From NCBI RefSeq assembly GCF_003473485.1, contig NC_053046.1, forward strand, positions 41,129,832 through 41,193,831: DNA of 64,000 bases. Reading direction: 5' to 3'. This stretch comes from Medicago truncatula. Lineage: Eukaryota; Streptophyta; Magnoliopsida; Fabales; Fabaceae. Both the position numbers and the translations under genes were made by a program. The notes below the pieces were generated by a model, which did no database searches, had not been told where the DNA came from, and was given only the letters and a program-made list of their open reading frames with translations. Below are positions 34,221 to 46,146 of the stretch, piece after piece. Numbering within the stretch: the stretch's first letter is position 1; every line of letters begins with the position of its first letter.

Positions 34221-36168
34221 TCAATAGCATTTTTTCAAATTACTAACTTGTTGAACAATCCCTTCATTCCCTGCAAGCATCATATACTTATCCCTCCTAG
34301 TAAAATTTGTACACTCAAACCTCAAAGCATCACCCAATTGTTTCTGTATATAATTAGCCACTTCAACACTTGACTTTCCTCCAGCACATGTAAGTTCTTT
34401 AGGTACCTTCCCAAGAATTTGAATATGATAACTTGGCTTAGGATTCATCAAGAAAAAAATAGGATCCAAACACTTCAATCCGCTTGCTGTGGTCCCATAA
34501 AACATGCTGACATGAGTATTCATTGCCACAGGCACTATCTCATTAGCCAACTCAGCAAACAATGAACTAAACCTTAACAAATATGGTTCTCTACATGTTG
34601 TTCCTTCAGGACAAACAACTAAATCACCTTCTCTTAGTAACTTTTGCATTGTTTCACCATCTTGTTTTCTGTCTCTTGTTAATCTCACTGTTTTTATTGG
34701 TGCTATGAACTCAGAAACTTTGCTTAAACTATATGTTACTGCAGTTAATGGCTTTGCTAATGATGTGCTTAAGAAAACAGGATCCAACAATGTCCTATGT
34801 GTGCATACAAACAAAACACCTTTGTTTGGTTTTGTTTTTTTAGGGATAGTGCCTTTGATTTTTAGATCTATGCCACTCCAAACTCCTAATTCAAGTGCTA
34901 ATTTGTAAGGAAGGAAAATACCAAGAAGTATTCTATAAATTGCTAAAATAATTCCAATTGGTAGCCACATGAACATGTAGAGTGTTGCTAATGGTGTTGG
35001 CAAGAATGCTAATCTTCCATCATGAAATATTAATGGCTTTGGATATTTGTCCCTTGGCATGATTGAATTTGGACTATTCTTGTTTTCTTCATTGTTTACC
35101 ACATAAGCTTCCTGTCATAATCATGGAGAGGTGGAATTAGACATAACATATCAACTTAATTAAAACATGTGTACTAAATTAATTATGTTCTATATGGAAT
35201 TAGATTTGTACTATGTTTATGTTGTACTAATAAAATTAAAATTCCAAATGAGGAAATAATAATGTTTTTTCGTTCATTGAAATCGAACTCAATAAGTTTA
35301 CATCACCCACACATTTTATGCATCAACTACTTGCGTTAGACCCGGTAGTTAAAAAATAATAATGTACATCAGAAAATACACAAAAAAGTTTTATAGATAT
35401 CTTTGCCAACCCTTTAAAAAAAAATTGTTTAAAACTTACCTTGCAAGTGGATATGAAAAGATGATGATGTAAACTTGAAGTTCCAATTCCAATATCAGGT
35501 TTTCTATCACCAAAATACTCCTTAAGTGCTCTATGCTTAACAAGTAAGCCAGAACTAGTGAGAAAACCAGTGAAGTAGCAACCAAAAGTGTGTAACTCTG
35601 TGCCTAAAACATCACCGACACTCAAATACTCTTTCAAAAATCCTTCTACCATAACTCTAGGCACACTTGTGATAACAACTTTAGACCCAGCTGAAGCAAG
35701 AATCTCATAAACTTGAAGATTAAGATTCTCTAAATAAAACTTTGGTAAAACAGCCCTTGAAACATTTTCCATGTCCTTTATTCCTAAACCACAAAAGGTT
35801 ATAAAAGTCATAATCTTTAGTTTTAACTCATGATCACAAATCAAGAGTAAAGGACAAGACATAAGCAAGAAAAATGCTCTAAAAATGCTGCCACCTTCAA
35901 AAGCAACAAGCATGAAATAAGGAAAAAATGAATGAGACCTTAATAGGACTCTATGAATGTCACAAACAATTGTTTGTGACATTCTACCTTGTAAATCACA
36001 TTTTGTTATACTAGGAAAAGAACAAGGTTGATGAGGTGGTTTAGATGAAAGATAAGCTAAATTAAAACCATAACTTTTCATTTTTCTTGCAGCTCTATAG
36101 TATGAATTTGCAAGTAGTTGGTACAAAACCAAATCTACAAGCCTTAGAAGAACCATTGGAAACATCAT
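34221..36168 (-). CDS. GPAT1: Glycerol-3-phosphate acyltransferase, GPAT1-like
   Basis: Two exons on the minus strand, 36168-35440 and 35111-34221, phase 0 junction; 539 residues. Plant GPATs of this family transfer an acyl group to glycerol-3-phosphate, at sn-2 in characterised members; Arabidopsis GPAT1 is linked to mitochondria and tapetum/pollen development. The N-terminal half is a HAD-phosphatase-like domain with motif I CDIHRVLLR at 69-77. The acyltransferase block has THRTLLDP at 347-354 (His348, Asp353), PEGTTCREPYLLRF at 411-424 and IVPVAM after it. Hydrophobic spans lie at about 284-312. The start MMFPMVLLRLVDLVLYQLLA agrees with the GPAT1 N-terminus. The frame is open further upstream through a long T run, but that part is leader. 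Phosphatase residues are changed (see findings). Confidence 0.93.
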
Positions 36169-36179
36169 GATAAATATTT

Positions 36180-36180
<1 letters not shown>

Positions 36181-36214
<34 letters not shown>
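36181..36214 (-). repeat. Homopolymer (T on coding strand) in GPAT1 leader
   Basis: A run of about 34 A on the + strand, 12 bp before the GPAT1 start codon on the minus strand. Prone to length change. Confidence 0.7.
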
Positions 36215-36216
<2 letters not shown>

Positions 36217-36325
36217 ATTTTGTTGTTGATTTTTGAGAAAGCAAAAAGTAAATAGAAAGATTAAGGATAGGAATTGGAAATGTGTGTGTCTGTCTGTGGT
36301 GAAGAGCAAAGTGTACAGATAGTAA

Positions 36326-36334
36326 TATTTATAG
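36326..36334 (-). promoter_or_regulatory. TATA box of GPAT1-like gene
   Basis: CTATAAATA on the minus strand, about 158 bp upstream of the start codon. Confidence 0.6.
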
Positions 36335-38453
36335 AGTCATTAAAGGAGTGATTGTAGCATTTGGTTAACCACACAGTTGGCATTAACTTCACCTAGCACA
36401 TTTTTATTTAGATTTTCCATTTTTTGGTATTAGAACTTGAAAAAATTTGTTTTATGCTAATGCTTCCAACATGTTGCCAGATAGTAATAATGTTTGATAG
36501 AGTAGGTAGGTTAAAATGTTGGTGACCGCCTTAGGCTTTGAGAGTCTTGGTAATATTTTTTTGAAAAATGAAAAAAATAGTTAGAGCAAGCACACACTGT
36601 ACTACCAATTTTAAATGACATAGTGTATAGTTATGTGTATGGATATGCTTATTTTGAAATTTAAGAGTTATTCGACTTATTTTGGATCTTTTTCAGCTTA
36701 ATTAAAGTTATAAATTTGAATTTAATTTTAAAAATATAACAACTTTAAAGCTTTTCAAAGACAGTTTTGTTGTTCAACATATTTTCATACGATTTGAGAT
36801 ATTAGTAATTGCATCTCCGCATGAATGATAAAAGCCTAATTTCATAAACAAATTCTCTAGTTCTATTTTCTCTTGCCGTTGTGTCCATATGAGCCAATAG
36901 AAAGTTAGATCACCCACATCATTGGATAAATTGACTTTTCAATAAACCATTTTTATACTCATCTTTTGGTCAAAGTGCTCCTTCCTTTTGTCCTTGACTT
37001 TTACTGTTGCTTTATTGAAGACTGTCACATGTTTGACTTTGGTTTGTTTACTCTGTTTACATATTCCCTAGGTTGTTATTGTTCCTATTGATGATCATAC
37101 TTGAAGTTGATCGGTTAATAGTTAGATGATTTTAATTGCTTAGGGGGAGGTAATTAATCACAAACTTCTATGTAAGAAGACATATTAAAAAAATTATTTT
37201 AAAAAAATCGTATATAATTTTTTGAAGATTAAAAATTGTTCTTTTAAACATAATTTTTAAGATAAAATTTTAAATTTAATTTATTAACATTCGTTAACAT
37301 TTTTATTTTGTATATCATTGAGTTTGGGTCCCCCTATATCAACTCTAGAGTAGAACAACTATGAAAACGGTTAGATCTGCTCTTAAAAAATAGCCAAGTC
37401 CAAAGGAGGGAATAGTTCTAGTGATTCCCAGAGTTGTTGCACCGTACAGTTGTTATATGAGATTCAAATATCATCTACACGTAATTGCGGGAACATGAAA
37501 TTTAATTCATTTATTTATTTGACAAAAGATATTTGATTTATTATAACTTTTAATTGTTTCAATTAAGTGTGATCTGATTGTCATCTTTTCACCTACACCA
37601 TATACTTCTAAACTCTGGTACACATACATAGTAGTACACATGATAAGAACTTCTATCTGATTTTACAAATTAAACAAGTTAGTTATATGTCACTTCTATT
37701 TAAATAAAATGAAACCATAGTTATGACATTAATATTGTGGTAATTGTGTTTAAAAAATGAGAAGCATATGTCCAAGTAGTATTTATTATTGTAGTAGGTT
37801 AGGCAGAGTAAACTTGATTAAAATTTAATGACATGATTGTGGTAGTTATGGTACACGTTAAACCTTCCATAATCTTAAGCACCAGAAACTATTTTTCCTC
37901 TGTTCTGTTTGTTTGTGTGACGGTTAGTAGAACAATTCATGTCATCTTCATTTGGTGGTTCGGTGAACACTTAATCATTTGATATGTCTGTTCAAATGCA
38001 CAATGTTTGCATGGATACGTTAAGAAAGATTCACGAATCTATGGTTTTCTTTTTTCTTCTCTTACGCTTTCTCTTGCGTGAGTGCATAAATAAAGATACA
38101 CTTTTTCTAAGGCAAATTCTATGATACATCTAATATTTTGAGTGTACTGCTCCATCAAAGCATCAAATTAATAAGTAAATTAGTTGTTTTTTGAAGAAAA
38201 AATAATTATTTTCTATCACTTGCAATTATAATAATTAAATCTTATTTACCAAAAACGTCGATGAAATAAAATTTACTTTTTTGAATTTTTATTGCTCACA
38301 ATGAAGAATATTGATTTTTTTTACGAGAAAATGTTAAAAATTTAATATAATTCTTATAAACAATGAAACGGTGTTTTTTCTCATGAGATGATGTCTTCTA
38401 ATATAATTCTTATAAAATGATCATTAATTTATAAATTTATGAAGCAGAAGTAT

Positions 38454-38482
38454 CGGTACACCTCAATTTGTGAGGTGTACCG
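38454..38482. repeat. Perfect 12 bp hairpin
   Basis: CGGTACACCTCA, 5-base loop, TGAGGTGTACCG. Possibly the core of a small foldback element or a terminator-like RNA hairpin; no neighbour gene uses it. Confidence 0.5.
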
Positions 38483-38894
38483 TAGAAGTTCCCTTTTTGT
38501 TAAATTAAATTGAAATATACAAAAAACTGTAAATTACAAATAATAGTTATCCTAGTTGTTGAATGTCGGAGACTTGAGCATGGATCTCTCGATTTCTCAA
38601 AATAAATGGAATATATCATTTAAAAAGTGATAAACACAAAAGATATATAGTGGATCCCGTCATCATTAATTATTTTATATTTTTGTAAAAAAAAATTGTG
38701 TTTTTATCTCTTCAAATAAAAGAAATAGAAAGGACCCTAAAATCTGTGGGGATTTGGGGTCATCAAGTAATTCAAAATCCACGGGTATAGTAGGATAAGT
38801 GATTGATAATTCAGGATGTGTGAGTGTTGTAAACTCCGAAATATGAAGTAAGATTCAAATTGATAAAAGAAATCTAATACTTCAAGTATTAAAA

Positions 38895-38908
38895 CAAAAA
38901 AAAAATGA
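38895..38908 (+). repeat. Micro poly(A) insertion, 14 bp TSD
   Basis: C plus 10 A plus TGA between TTCAAGTATTAAAA copies (38881-38894, 38909-38922). Less typical because bases follow the A-run. Confidence 0.4.
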
Positions 38909-39231
38909 TTCAAGTATTAAAATTATATGCGTTTCGGTTCAGTTCGAACTACTCATTTAAATAATATGATTTGATTAAATTAAACGAGACTAAGATTAAA
39001 TTATGTTTCGATTGATTAAATTTACAATTATAAAAAAAAATCTAATAATATTATACTAAAAATCCACATAAAAGTAAGGGGTTTGGTGGAAATTATAACA
39101 TAAAATAAACGAAAAAATTCATATTACGCAATAACAATGATCGATTATATTTTAAAACATAATAAAAATTATATTTTATAAAATTTAGAAATATTTTTAA
39201 TAAAACCAAATACCAACAAATAACATATCAA

Positions 39232-39327
39232 ACCCCTCATACCAGACCTCGTGAGCTTAGCTCAGTTGGTATGGATAATGCATAAAATATGCAAGGTCCG
39301 GAGTTCAAACCCCGACCACCACCAAAA
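39232..39327 (+). mobile_element. Short tRNA-like SINE, 17 bp TSD
   Basis: 96 bp. Box A TTAGCTCAGTTGG, box B-like GGAGTTCAAACCCC, end CCACCACC plus A. Flanked by AACAAATAACATATCAA (39215-39231, 39328-39344). Confidence 0.8.
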
Positions 39328-40029
39328 AACAAATAACATATCAATTAATTCATTACCTCATACTAGTTAAAAAATAGTTCTATAATTAAAATATGTGGTA
39401 TGATTTAATTTTAAAAGAAAAAAATTAACTGAAATTTATTCCACTCCGGATAGTTTTCAAAGAAGGAGATACATATATACTCAATAATATTTCGCTTTTA
39501 TGCATTTTTTTATTCGTGTAGCTCGATTTATGGTTGAATCGTATAAGTTTAAAAAATAATTTATATGTTCTAAATATAATTTATATGTTCTAAAAATTTA
39601 AAGTCTTAGTCTAACCTATTATCGATCATCTATAGATTTGATTGCTTAACATATTTACCGTTAAAATCAATTTAAAAATAAAAAGCTCAAATTTCTAGCT
39701 TAAATAGAATAAATTTTTTAGGCAAAATAAATTCTATTTGAGAACAATGAGCAGATGGAAGGACAAAAGGCAAAGCATAAAAAACTTTATGCATGATGAA
39801 CCTATCAAATTTATAAAGATCATGCTAAGAAGTGGTATTTGTTAGTTTTGTTTTTGGATTTTTAAACTGTTATATTTGAATTTTCAAATTCATTTTTTAA
39901 AGAAAAAAAACTATCGAAGTTGTTACTATCAAAGTCAATATTTATAGCTAATAATGTACATTTTGATTTTATTGATTTTCAACATATTCTTTTGTTTTGT
40001 CAAAAAAAAAAAAAATTGTGTTTGTTTAG

Positions 40030-41506
40030 TTGCATGAAACATTCAAGTGCTTTAGTAATGAAAAAAAGATCGACGGTCTAGAGACCGTAGAAGAAAGGTG
40101 GTTCACAAATGTCATTGTTGACACTAGATTGACAAACCTCGCCACTAGATTGGCTTCAACATTTTATCCAATAAAAGTGACATGTAGGGATGGGAGTAGG
40201 CTAGGTCGAGTTAGGCTTTGCAAGGCCTAAGTCCGATCTGTCAAATTTTTTTGAGCCCTAAGCCTGACTTGTAGCCTCTCATAAGTTTACTTTTTAGGCA
40301 TGAGTCTGGCATTCTGAAAGCCTGATACGGCCTGCTAACCTGTTTAAAAGCCTATTTCATATGAACATATTTAAATAAGCAATGTGATCGAAGTTTAAAT
40401 AGACTAGTGAACTAATATATCAATTAGATAAAAACTCGCTTTATATAATCAACATGAGTTTTTAAATAATTTAACTAAATATTGTATCATATTTTAATTC
40501 TAGTTTATAATAATACGTTGAAATATCAAAAAAAAAAATAATAATAATAATATATACTAATAAACTTAAATTACTGTAAAAGTTAACAAATTTCTATTTT
40601 ATTTTAAAGTATAAAATATAATATAATAATCAATAATATTATTAAATTTACTTAAATAGGCCAGTTAATAAGCCTAAGAAGCTTTTTGAATGGTCTACGG
40701 CCTGACCTTTTAAGTTAAATAGGCTTCTAAAAAAGCCCAAACTTTCTCTATTTAAGAAAAAAGTTTGGCCTGATCTGACCTGTCGTAGGCTAGGTCGTAG
40801 GCCCTTGTAGGTCGGCCTGGCCTATTCCTATCTCTAGTGACATTTACGTTGATGTGGCATACATAAAGTACTTGAAGGATATGCACATGATTAATGATTG
40901 TAAATGGGGGAATGTTTACCTAATTACCTTGTTAAAAATATATAACATCATTTCATCCACTCTGATGTTGTTTGTATATTTGATGAAGGCATGGATCTTG
41001 TAGCATTTTCGTGGTAAGTGGCTAGGAATATGATAAATTAGATACGATGGGAGGATCCTCGTGCTAGTTGTTCTAACTAGGAGGGGTATGTATGCCACAT
41101 ACATCCTTACATGCCAATTGGTTCTATTTAGGATGGATCAAACGCGATGCTCGTTAGATGGTATGTTATCCTCCCCAGTTTAGATACATGCAAACTATCT
41201 CTCTCGATCGAGGAATCCAATTGTATCCATTCTATAGTAAACTTGGAGCACGCTAGCTCAATATTTAGATCACATGTTAGGAGAAGAGGACCGAGAGGTA
41301 GTTGTGCCATGAACCCATCCATATTGACCCTTGCAGATGCAACGAGAGAAGATCATAGAGGTCTACCAACATACTTGATCCCACGATCGGGCGTATTAGA
41401 GACTTGGCATCTTGTCGGGTTGTATAGGATGACACTCATGTTTAAGATGTTACGAAGCTACTGGCCCCTTCCAGTACTAGACACTCTAGTTCTAAGAAAT
41501 TTGTAA
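40030..41506 (+). pseudogene. Plant mobile domain (MAIN-like) gene remnant, interrupted
   Basis: After 40843 the frame reads YVDVAYIKYLKDMHMINDCK then WGN, and about 80 bp later KAWIL, stop, HFRGKW. This is the pattern of the plant mobile domain (aminotransferase-like PMD) family, often found near transposons. Reading across the hAT MITE with one target copy removed, the preceding bases give LSNKSD in the same frame, as PMD proteins have before that segment. Further upstream in that frame there is a stop. The downstream open frame at 41147-41506 is a shifted continuation that I cannot align. Confidence is limited because only one segment is recognisable. Confidence 0.5.
40185..40836. mobile_element. 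hAT MITE inside the PMD remnant
   Basis: 652 bp, begins TAGGGATGGGAGTAGGCTAGG and ends CCTATTCCTATCTCTA. Flanked by GTGACATG and GTGACATT (7 of 8). Same family as 22514-23121; subterminal GGCCTG/AGGCCT motifs are dense. Confidence 0.8.
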
Positions 41507-42119
41507 AAAAATCATGGTGTACATGGTGACTGGTGAGTCTAATGAAGAAAGCATGTCATCTTGCAAGAGTTTTACTAGCTTGGCTCATTCATGAACCTTT
41601 AGTGTTAAATTTATGTCTAATATTTGTATTTAAATTTGATTTTTTTTTTTCTTGCTAGTATGAATCATGATGTTATTTGATATGAATCATGTTATCTGAA
41701 TGCCTATTTTAATATGATTTCAAAAGGAAGAAATTCCATACGTCTAGATACTACAATCCAAACAAATACCGTTTATTTAGATTACAAAATCCAAGCATGA
41801 GTAGTTTTGAAATTTTGAAAGCATGGGGTGAGAAGAAAATCACTTATTATCTAGCTCCAAAAAGAAAACTACTCAACTTTGCTACCGGCATTATAACCTA
41901 GAATGGAATAGAAGAATCTACCGGAATAATTTTATATTTTGGATTTTTTAAGTGGCCAAATTGTTGGAACATATTAATTTCCCAAAAATTGATATGTCCA
42001 AAATTTTAATATTCCAGATTTTTTTAAATTTAAATTTTCGTAAATGAATTAGTCATTGTTGAAAAATTACTTTACTTGATATATTTTGAAACTTGAAAGG
42101 GTATTTAAATTACTTTTAT

Positions 42120-42141
42120 GGGTTTTGGGTGGTGGGGTGGG
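42120..42141 (+). other. G-run cluster, possible G-quadruplex
   Basis: GGGTTTTGGGTGGTGGGGTGGG: four runs with loops of 4, 4 and 1. Intergenic. Confidence 0.45.
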
Positions 42142-42865
42142 AGATACTTGTACGTATGAGTAGTAGATTCTTCAAATGAAGAATAAGCAAAGACCCAATG
42201 TGGCCCATCAAGAACATGTAAGTCCAAAGAATAAACAAAGGAAACCAAATGAACTCCTTGTGACTAACTACACAGAAAATTGCTCTTTACACTTCAGCAA
42301 TTGCTCTTCCGAACCTCAAAATGATGTTATTATCACCAACAATAGTTAACTGCAGTTGGTTCAGCTGCACTTAAGTGCAGCTCCACGTCATCCTTAAAGA
42401 CCTGACTTGTTTCATGGTTGTAAAACAATTTATGAAGAATATCATAAGTTGTTTTCATAAATTCTTTCAAATGGTTTCACAAAAATGATATCAGTATTGG
42501 TAAATCTAGAATTTGATTGGAAGTAAGTAAAATTTGTTCAAATAAATAATAAATAAGGCTTAGTCTATTTTCTTTTTGAAGGGATTTGTGTAATCTATAT
42601 GCACCTTTAAATCTACATATGCACCATTTAATTTTTAATTGTTTATTGTTACATCGATGACCCGTTGAAATTTTTTTTTGTCAAGTACTCTCGTTGAAGT
42701 TATAGTAAATATGTATTTCATTAGCCATTATTAACACTATTAATTTACACTATAAACTGACTAAGAAACATATATATACGACGAGAGTGGTTGTTGATTG
42801 AGATGGATTAAATTTCCATATTAGAGGTTAGACAACCATTCATGCAACCAAAATACATATATAGG

Positions 42866-42880
42866 TTTTTCTCAAAAATA
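42866..42880 (+). repeat. Micro poly(A) insertion, 16 bp TSD
   Basis: TTTTTCTC plus AAAAATA between AAAATACATATATAGG copies (42850-42865, 42881-42896). Confidence 0.65.
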
Positions 42881-43220
42881 AAAATACATATATAGGTGGT
42901 TAATACGTTTAGTTGATTATGCTTGCTTAGTCCAAATTTTTTAAAAGACTTGCTAACATGTTTTCCTAAGGCATTATTATTTATTTTCTTGACATTGAAA
43001 AATTTATTATTTTATCTACTCAAAAGAGAAATTTTAAGCTTTTAAAGAATTTAATATACGAGTTTCAAGAAATTATTTAGTAAAAAAGTCTTCATGAGTC
43101 CAATAGCGTAAACATGAAGCACGCTTTAAATCAAGCATGTGCAATGTAGCGTAAGCATGTGTGTTAATAATGTTTCCATGTCATTTTTTTTATGCAAGCA
43201 AAGTTAGCATTTTACTACGA

Positions 43221-44216
43221 GGTTTTACTTAATGACACTTACACCCCCTCTAATTTGAAAAAAAAACATTTACCTCCCCTCATGCTTACTCTGTTAGTCA
43301 CCACCGTTACCAAACTTCTATGCTTCCTTCCATGGCACCTCTAAAATTGACACTCATTCTCAGGTTCCTTACAAGAAATCGAAGAAAAATCCATCATATT
43401 TCCTCAAATCAAAGCATGGCAACATGAGATAAAAATAAAAAAAAATAAAAAAAAAGAGTATTTTTAAATTGGTAGATACATAAATCAAATTGTCAAAACA
43501 AAATAAATCAATTAGTACCTCCGTCCTTAATTATAAGACCCTTTTAAGAATTTTTTTGTCTCTTTTTATAAGACTCATTTTCTATTTCCAACTACATTAA
43601 TTATTTCTTTACATACATACCTCTCTATTTATTATACATCTTTTTCTTCAATCAGCAATAAATAGAATGTTGAAAACATAAGCCAACCCTCTTTCTTAAA
43701 GGATAAAATTGTAAAAACAATAGTAATTACAAACATATTTAATACAAATATCCGCTATCTTAATTCTCGTTATTTTTTCAAAAGGTCCTTATAATTAGGG
43801 ACGGAGCAGTTGAATAAAGATTACCATCGAGTGATTTATATTTGCTGTCATTTGCTATAGTTATATTTTTTGAGTCTGATTTTCTTTCAAAATTATAGGT
43901 TCATCATTTTAATTGGTTGATCTGCATATTTACAAAATTCAATTAATAAACAAATTCAAATTAAAATTCATGTTGGATTGAACTTGATACAAGACCTAGA
44001 CCATGATGAATAGGAGAAAACAGAATTTAAAGTGCAACCTGGTTAAACAAAAATCAACGTGGAAGAGTTCATGGTAGTAGTAGGAAAGTAACAGAGTTAA
44101 CGGTGATTAAACGGTGTTAAAGTGGAAGGGTGGTGTTTGTCAATTTGATAAAAAAAATAAGGGAGGTTTGTGTTTAGTTTAAAACTAAAGGGGGTGTTTA
44201 TGCTATTTAACTAAAC
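43221..44216. mobile_element. TIR element with a nested Stowaway MITE
   Basis: The left end has AGGTTTTACTTAATGACAC, ACACCCCCTC and TTTACCTCCCCT. The right end reverse-complements to AGGTTTAGTTAAATAGC, AACACCCCCT and AAACCTCCCTT. Imperfect inverted ends about 1 kb apart; target duplication not resolved. Confidence 0.5.
43518..43807. mobile_element. Stowaway-like MITE
   Basis: Left CCTCCGTCCTTAATTATAAG, right (reverse) CTCCGTCCCTAATTATAAGG; interior shared with 29757-30050 and 62893-63186. Confidence 0.75.
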
Positions 44217-44712
44217 CTGAAGGGAGAGGTTAATGCAATTTACCCATTATTTATAATATGAACCAAGTACATAAATAAATAATAATTTGTGATAATGAAA
44301 TGTGCAATGCAATTATGAATGACATTTTCTTAATCGGACTTGAACCATGCTATTTTAACTCATAAATTTCTTTAACTGCTCAAAACTAAAGAACATTGTG
44401 GATGATTGTGGGTATACATCACAAGTTAAGCATGGGAATGTCTCAATTTTTGGTATTGATGTTTTGCTAGCCTACAATTATATAAATACATGCTAAATCA
44501 ATAAATTTATGATAGAAATTTAAGATGAATGACATTGGAGGTACCACATGACATTGGAGGTACCACTTTTGTGTTAGACATAAAGAGGTTTGTAGATTTT
44601 CTTAAACCATCTATAAGTTATAACAAACAATATAAAGAATCCACTTAGGTTGATTTAGTGGTGTTAACATGAGATCTTGATGTGTGTTTCTCTTTAAGGT
44701 CTTTGATTCAAG

Positions 44713-44994
44713 GGTTAATTAAGTTTTTAGTCCCTATAAATATTCACAGTTTTGTTTTTAGTCTCTACAAAATAAAATCACACTTTTTAGTCTCTGTGAC
44801 ATTTTCCTTAAGCATTTTAGGGACCAAAATGTTGATGAAATTTTTTGACAGGGACTAAAAATACTGACGGAAAATTTTATAGGGACTAAAAACACTAACG
44901 GAAAATTTTATAGGGACTAAAAAGTGTGATTTATTTTTATAGGGACTAAAAACAAAACTGCATATATTTATAGGGACCAAAAACTTAATTAATC
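44713..44994. mobile_element. Foldback MITE ('TTTTTAGTCCCTATAAATATTC' family)
   Basis: Ends GGTTAATTAAGTTTTTAGTC and its inverted match, with many internal AGGGACTAAAAA units. TTTGATTCAA and TTTAATTCAA flank it (one mismatch), compatible with a 9-10 bp target duplication. Confidence 0.75.
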
Positions 44995-45868
44995 TTTAAT
45001 TCAATTCTTTCCGATGCCAATTTGTGTGAACTACTTTGATTTCTTAAAAAAAAATTGAGTTGTGAGGGCAACATATATATAATTTTATAGTAATAAATAT
45101 GTATATATTTTATTATTTATAATATAAATATACATCATGATTGTTCAACACAATTTTTTATATTTTATATACATTGAATGATTTTTTCATTTTTCAATCT
45201 CTTCATATAATTAGTTAAATAAATAATTATTTATTCATTTCAATGTTCTATGCAATTGTGCGTTCGATTCTTGATAATATTAATAGTGAAGAAAAATATA
45301 TTAATGAATACACAACAAGTTTTCTTGTCTACTCTAACTTTATAGAAATATGACTATGTATATATGATATTACCATTTTAATTTATTTTAAAGTAAATTC
45401 AAATGTTAAACAAATTTTTCCTAAAGGATATTGGTACTCAACCAAAACTCTAAAGTATCTAAGGATTTACCCAAAAGAAAATCTAAAAAATCATCAAATG
45501 GAAAAGATTTCTTAGGCTAGGGGAAGTTCAGTGTATTCTCTGTCTATACACATCTAAATATTGTGGAAGGAGGGAAAAAGAGAGAATGAAGGGAAGGAGA
45601 CGATCCAAATCTTTTTTACCAACAGAAAGGCAATGCTCACATATTTGGAGATATAGTAGTTTAGAGATTATCTTGCACTATGGCTATGATTTTATAAGAT
45701 GTCAATAACATCACACCATGGGATCAATATGACCAAAATATTATGTTATTTGATCTCAAAAAATAAATGGTATTGAAATACCACACAACAACAATAAGAG
45801 TTTTATAAAATCTACCAACACAAAAGTTCAAGTTTTTGAAGAAAAAAAGCTTAAAATGAACTGATTTA
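44995..45868. other. Intergenic
   Basis: AT-rich; nothing recognised. Confidence 0.4.
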
Positions 45869-45877
45869 AATTTTTTA

Positions 45878-46146
45878 GGGTTAATAGTGTTTTTCACCCC
45901 TGTAATATAGGTCATTTCCGATTTTCGCCCTTATAAAATTTTCGGTTTGATTTCTGTCCTTGTAAATTTTTTTTTTTCCGAAATACCCCCCTCCTCCCTC
46001 CAACTCAGCAAATCAGCCTATGAGGGAGGAGGGGGGTATTCCGGAAAAAAAAAAAAAATTACAAGGACAGAAATCAAACCGAAAATTTAATAAGGACGAA
46101 AACCGGAAATGGCCTATATTACAGGGGTGAAAAACACTATTAACCC
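45878..46146. mobile_element. Foldback MITE with perfect 9 bp TSD
   Basis: 269 bp. Arms of about 110 bp begin GGGTTAATAGTGTTTTTCAC; the centre holds a nearly perfect CCCCCCTCCTCCCT/AGGGAGGAGGGGGG pair. Flanked by AATTTTTTA (45869-45877, 46147-46155), a Mutator-like duplication size. Confidence 0.85.

Larger units (their letters stand above)
36340..39214. other. Intergenic
   Basis: No supported gene. It holds a perfect 12 bp hairpin at 38454-38482, a micro-insertion at 38895 and AT-rich runs. Confidence 0.45.
41510..43220. other. Intergenic
   Basis: No gene recognised. Holds a second GGG-run cluster at 42120-42141, and micro-insertions at 42670 (weak, inverted) and 42866. Confidence 0.4.

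Noticed and set aside
36169..36309. Upstream in-frame extension of GPAT1
   Set aside because: It would translate the homopolymer into a run of Phe; the known family start matches the ATG at 36168.
39245..39320. tRNA gene
   Set aside because: Box A and box B look tRNA-like, but no full cloverleaf is present, and an A-tail and 17 bp target duplication make it a SINE.
42670..42691. Inverted micro-insertion (T-run followed by GTCAAGTACTCT)
   Set aside because: The tail fits a SINE end, but the direct repeat CGTTGAA is only 7 bp; kept out of the main list.
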